This document shows positions 62,902-64,000 of a DNA stretch of 64,000 bases, one piece after another. The notes below the pieces were generated by a model. That model searched no databases and was not told where the DNA came from. It saw only the letters and a list, made by a program, of their open reading frames with translations. The number at the start of each line of letters is the position of its first letter. Position 1 is the first letter of the stretch. The translations under genes and the position numbers were made by a program. This stretch comes from Pantoea sp. (GTDB lineage Bacteria; Pseudomonadota; Gammaproteobacteria; Enterobacterales; Enterobacteriaceae), in the NCBI RefSeq assembly GCF_028283705.1, contig NZ_JAPWKD010000034.1:124001-188000 (forward strand). The letters are read 5' to 3'.

Positions 62902-64000
62902 ATGTCTTGCAGCAGACGTCAGTTTATTCAGCTTTCTGCCGGTGTCGCACTTGCCACCAGCGTAACCAGCACTGCGCGTGCCGCTTCCGCGCCTGTCGGC
63001 GATACGCCGCTTCCCGTACCGCCGTTGATTGAATCACGCCGCGGCCAACCGCTATTTCTTACGCTCCAGCGCAGCCACTGGTCATTCAGCGGCAACAGCA
63101 ACAAAGTGCCGGTGTGGGGCATTAACGGCTTGTACCTTGGCCCGACCGTGCGTGTCTACAGCGGCGACGATGTGAAGCTGATTTACAGCAATCGGCTGAA
63201 TGAACCCGTCGCCATGACCGTCAGCGGTTTGCAGGTGCCGGGCGCGCTGATGGGGGGCGCACCGCGATTGATGTCAGCCGGTGTAGACTGGGCGCCGGTA
63301 TTGCCGATTCGTCAGGGCGCGGCGACCTTGTGGTATCACGCCAATACGCCCAATCGTATGGCACCCCATGTCTATAATGGCCTGGCGGGGATGTGGTTGA
63401 TTGAAGATGACGTCAGTAAGGCGCTGCCGCTACCGAAACACTATGGCGTGGATGATTTCCCGCTGGTGATTCAGGACAAGCGTCTCGATAACTTTGCCAC
63501 ACCGGTCTATGACCCGCCGCAGGATGGCGGCTTCCTTGGTGATACGTTGCTGGTTAATGGCGTGCAGAACCCGTATGTGGATGTTTCGCGTGGCTGGGTC
63601 CGCCTGCGTCTGCTGAATGCCTCAAACTCACGTCGCTACGATCTGGCTTTCTCCGATAATCGCCCCTTTACGGTGATCGCCAGTGATCAGGGCTTCTTAC
63701 CGGCCCCGGTCGCGGTACAGCGTTTGTCGCTGGCACCGGGCGAGCGGCGCGAAGTGCTGGTGGATATGTCGCAGGGTGATGAAGTGTCGATCACTGCGGG
63801 TACTGCTGCGGGATTGATGGATCGACTGCGCGGCCTGTTTGAGCCGTCATCGATCCTTGCCAATACGCTGGTGCTGTCGCTGCGCCCAACCGGCTTGCTG
63901 CCGCTGGTCACGGACAATCTGCCGATGCGCTTGCTGGCGGATCAGATCCTCGATGGTGTGGCGGTACGCACCCGCGAATTCCGCATTGGCGACGGTATGC
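62902..64000 (+). CDS. ftsP: Cell division protein FtsP (SufI), 3' end beyond the window
   Basis: The frame from ATG 62902 is open to the window end (366 residues visible of about 470). The N-terminus MSCSRRQFIQLSAGVALATS is a Tat signal with the twin-Arg SRRQF motif. The multicopper-oxidase-like fold follows (PVPPLIESRRGQPLFLTLQR, WYHANTPNR, NGLAGMWLIEDDVSK, VNGVQNPYVDVSRGWVRLRL), closely matching E. coli FtsP, which has lost the copper ligands and protects the divisome under stress. Confidence 0.96.
   Translation, partial: MSCSRRQFIQLSAGVALATSVTSTARAASAPVGDTPLPVPPLIESRRGQPLFLTLQRSHWSFSGNSNKVPVWGINGLYLGPTVRVYSGDDVKLIYSNRLNEPVAMTVSGLQVPGALMGGAPRLMSAGVDWAPVLPIRQGAATLWYHANTPNRMAPHVYNGLAGMWLIEDDVSKALPLPKHYGVDDFPLVIQDKRLDNFATPVYDPPQDGGFLGDTLLVNGVQNPYVDVSRGWVRLRLLNASNSRRYDLAFSDNRPFTVIASDQGFLPAPVAVQRLSLAPGERREVLVDMSQGDEVSITAGTAAGLMDRLRGLFEPSSILANTLVLSLRPTGLLPLVTDNLPMRLLADQILDGVAVRTREFRIGDGM

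Overview
The window is a piece of an Enterobacterales chromosome, most likely an Erwiniaceae member such as Pantoea. Gene content and order around ileX-mug-rpoD-dnaG-rpsU-tsaD, cca-ygiF-glnE-hldE, ribB-ygiD-ygiC-ygiB-tolC-nudF-yqiB-cpdA-yqiA-parE and parC-plsC-ftsP match the E. coli family arrangement. The genus suggestion rests on recall of related genomes (a periplasmic PheC-type dehydratase, a palindromic extragenic repeat) and is inference.

Positions 1 to about 22.6 kb are the right-hand part of a P2/186-type prophage. It holds the complete late gene set in P2 order: portal Q and terminase P (leftward), then scaffold/protease O, capsid N, terminase M, head completion L, tail X, holin, SAR endolysin, LysB/LysC spanins, tail completion R and S, spike V, baseplate W, J and I, fibre H, fibre assembly, sheath FI, tube FII, E/E' (-1 frameshift), tape measure T, U, D and the activator Ogr. 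Three Ogr-type operators (TGT-N12-ACA) lie where late promoters are expected: between P and O, before V and before FI. Integrase, repressor and replication genes lie left of the window. Accessory genes sit in the usual cargo slots: an AAA ATPase next to Q (P2 tin/old position, 5' end cut off by the window edge), a DUF2971 gene between S and V, and two small unknown genes between ogr and the attachment region. Baseplate gene J carries an apparent one-base frameshift. The prophage ends at the 3' end of a tRNA-Ile2 (CAU) gene.

From 22.7 to 52 kb is core genome: an SDR/TetR divergent pair, mug, the macromolecular synthesis operon rpsU-dnaG-rpoD, tsaD, plsY, folB, uppP, cca, ygiM, ygiF, glnE, hldE, ubiK, an FMN riboswitch with ribB, ygiD, ygiC-ygiB, tolC, nudF-yqiB-cpdA-yqiA-parE and a LysR regulator.

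From 52 to 59.5 kb is a more variable block: mdaB-ygiN, a periplasmic cyclohexadienyl dehydratase candidate, two copies of a palindromic extragenic repeat, and a fructose-family PTS operon (PRD regulator, EIIA, EIIB, EIIC, two class II aldolases). Upstream of that operon are two near-identical 16-bp sites in opposite orientation. The window closes with parC, plsC and the 5' part of ftsP.
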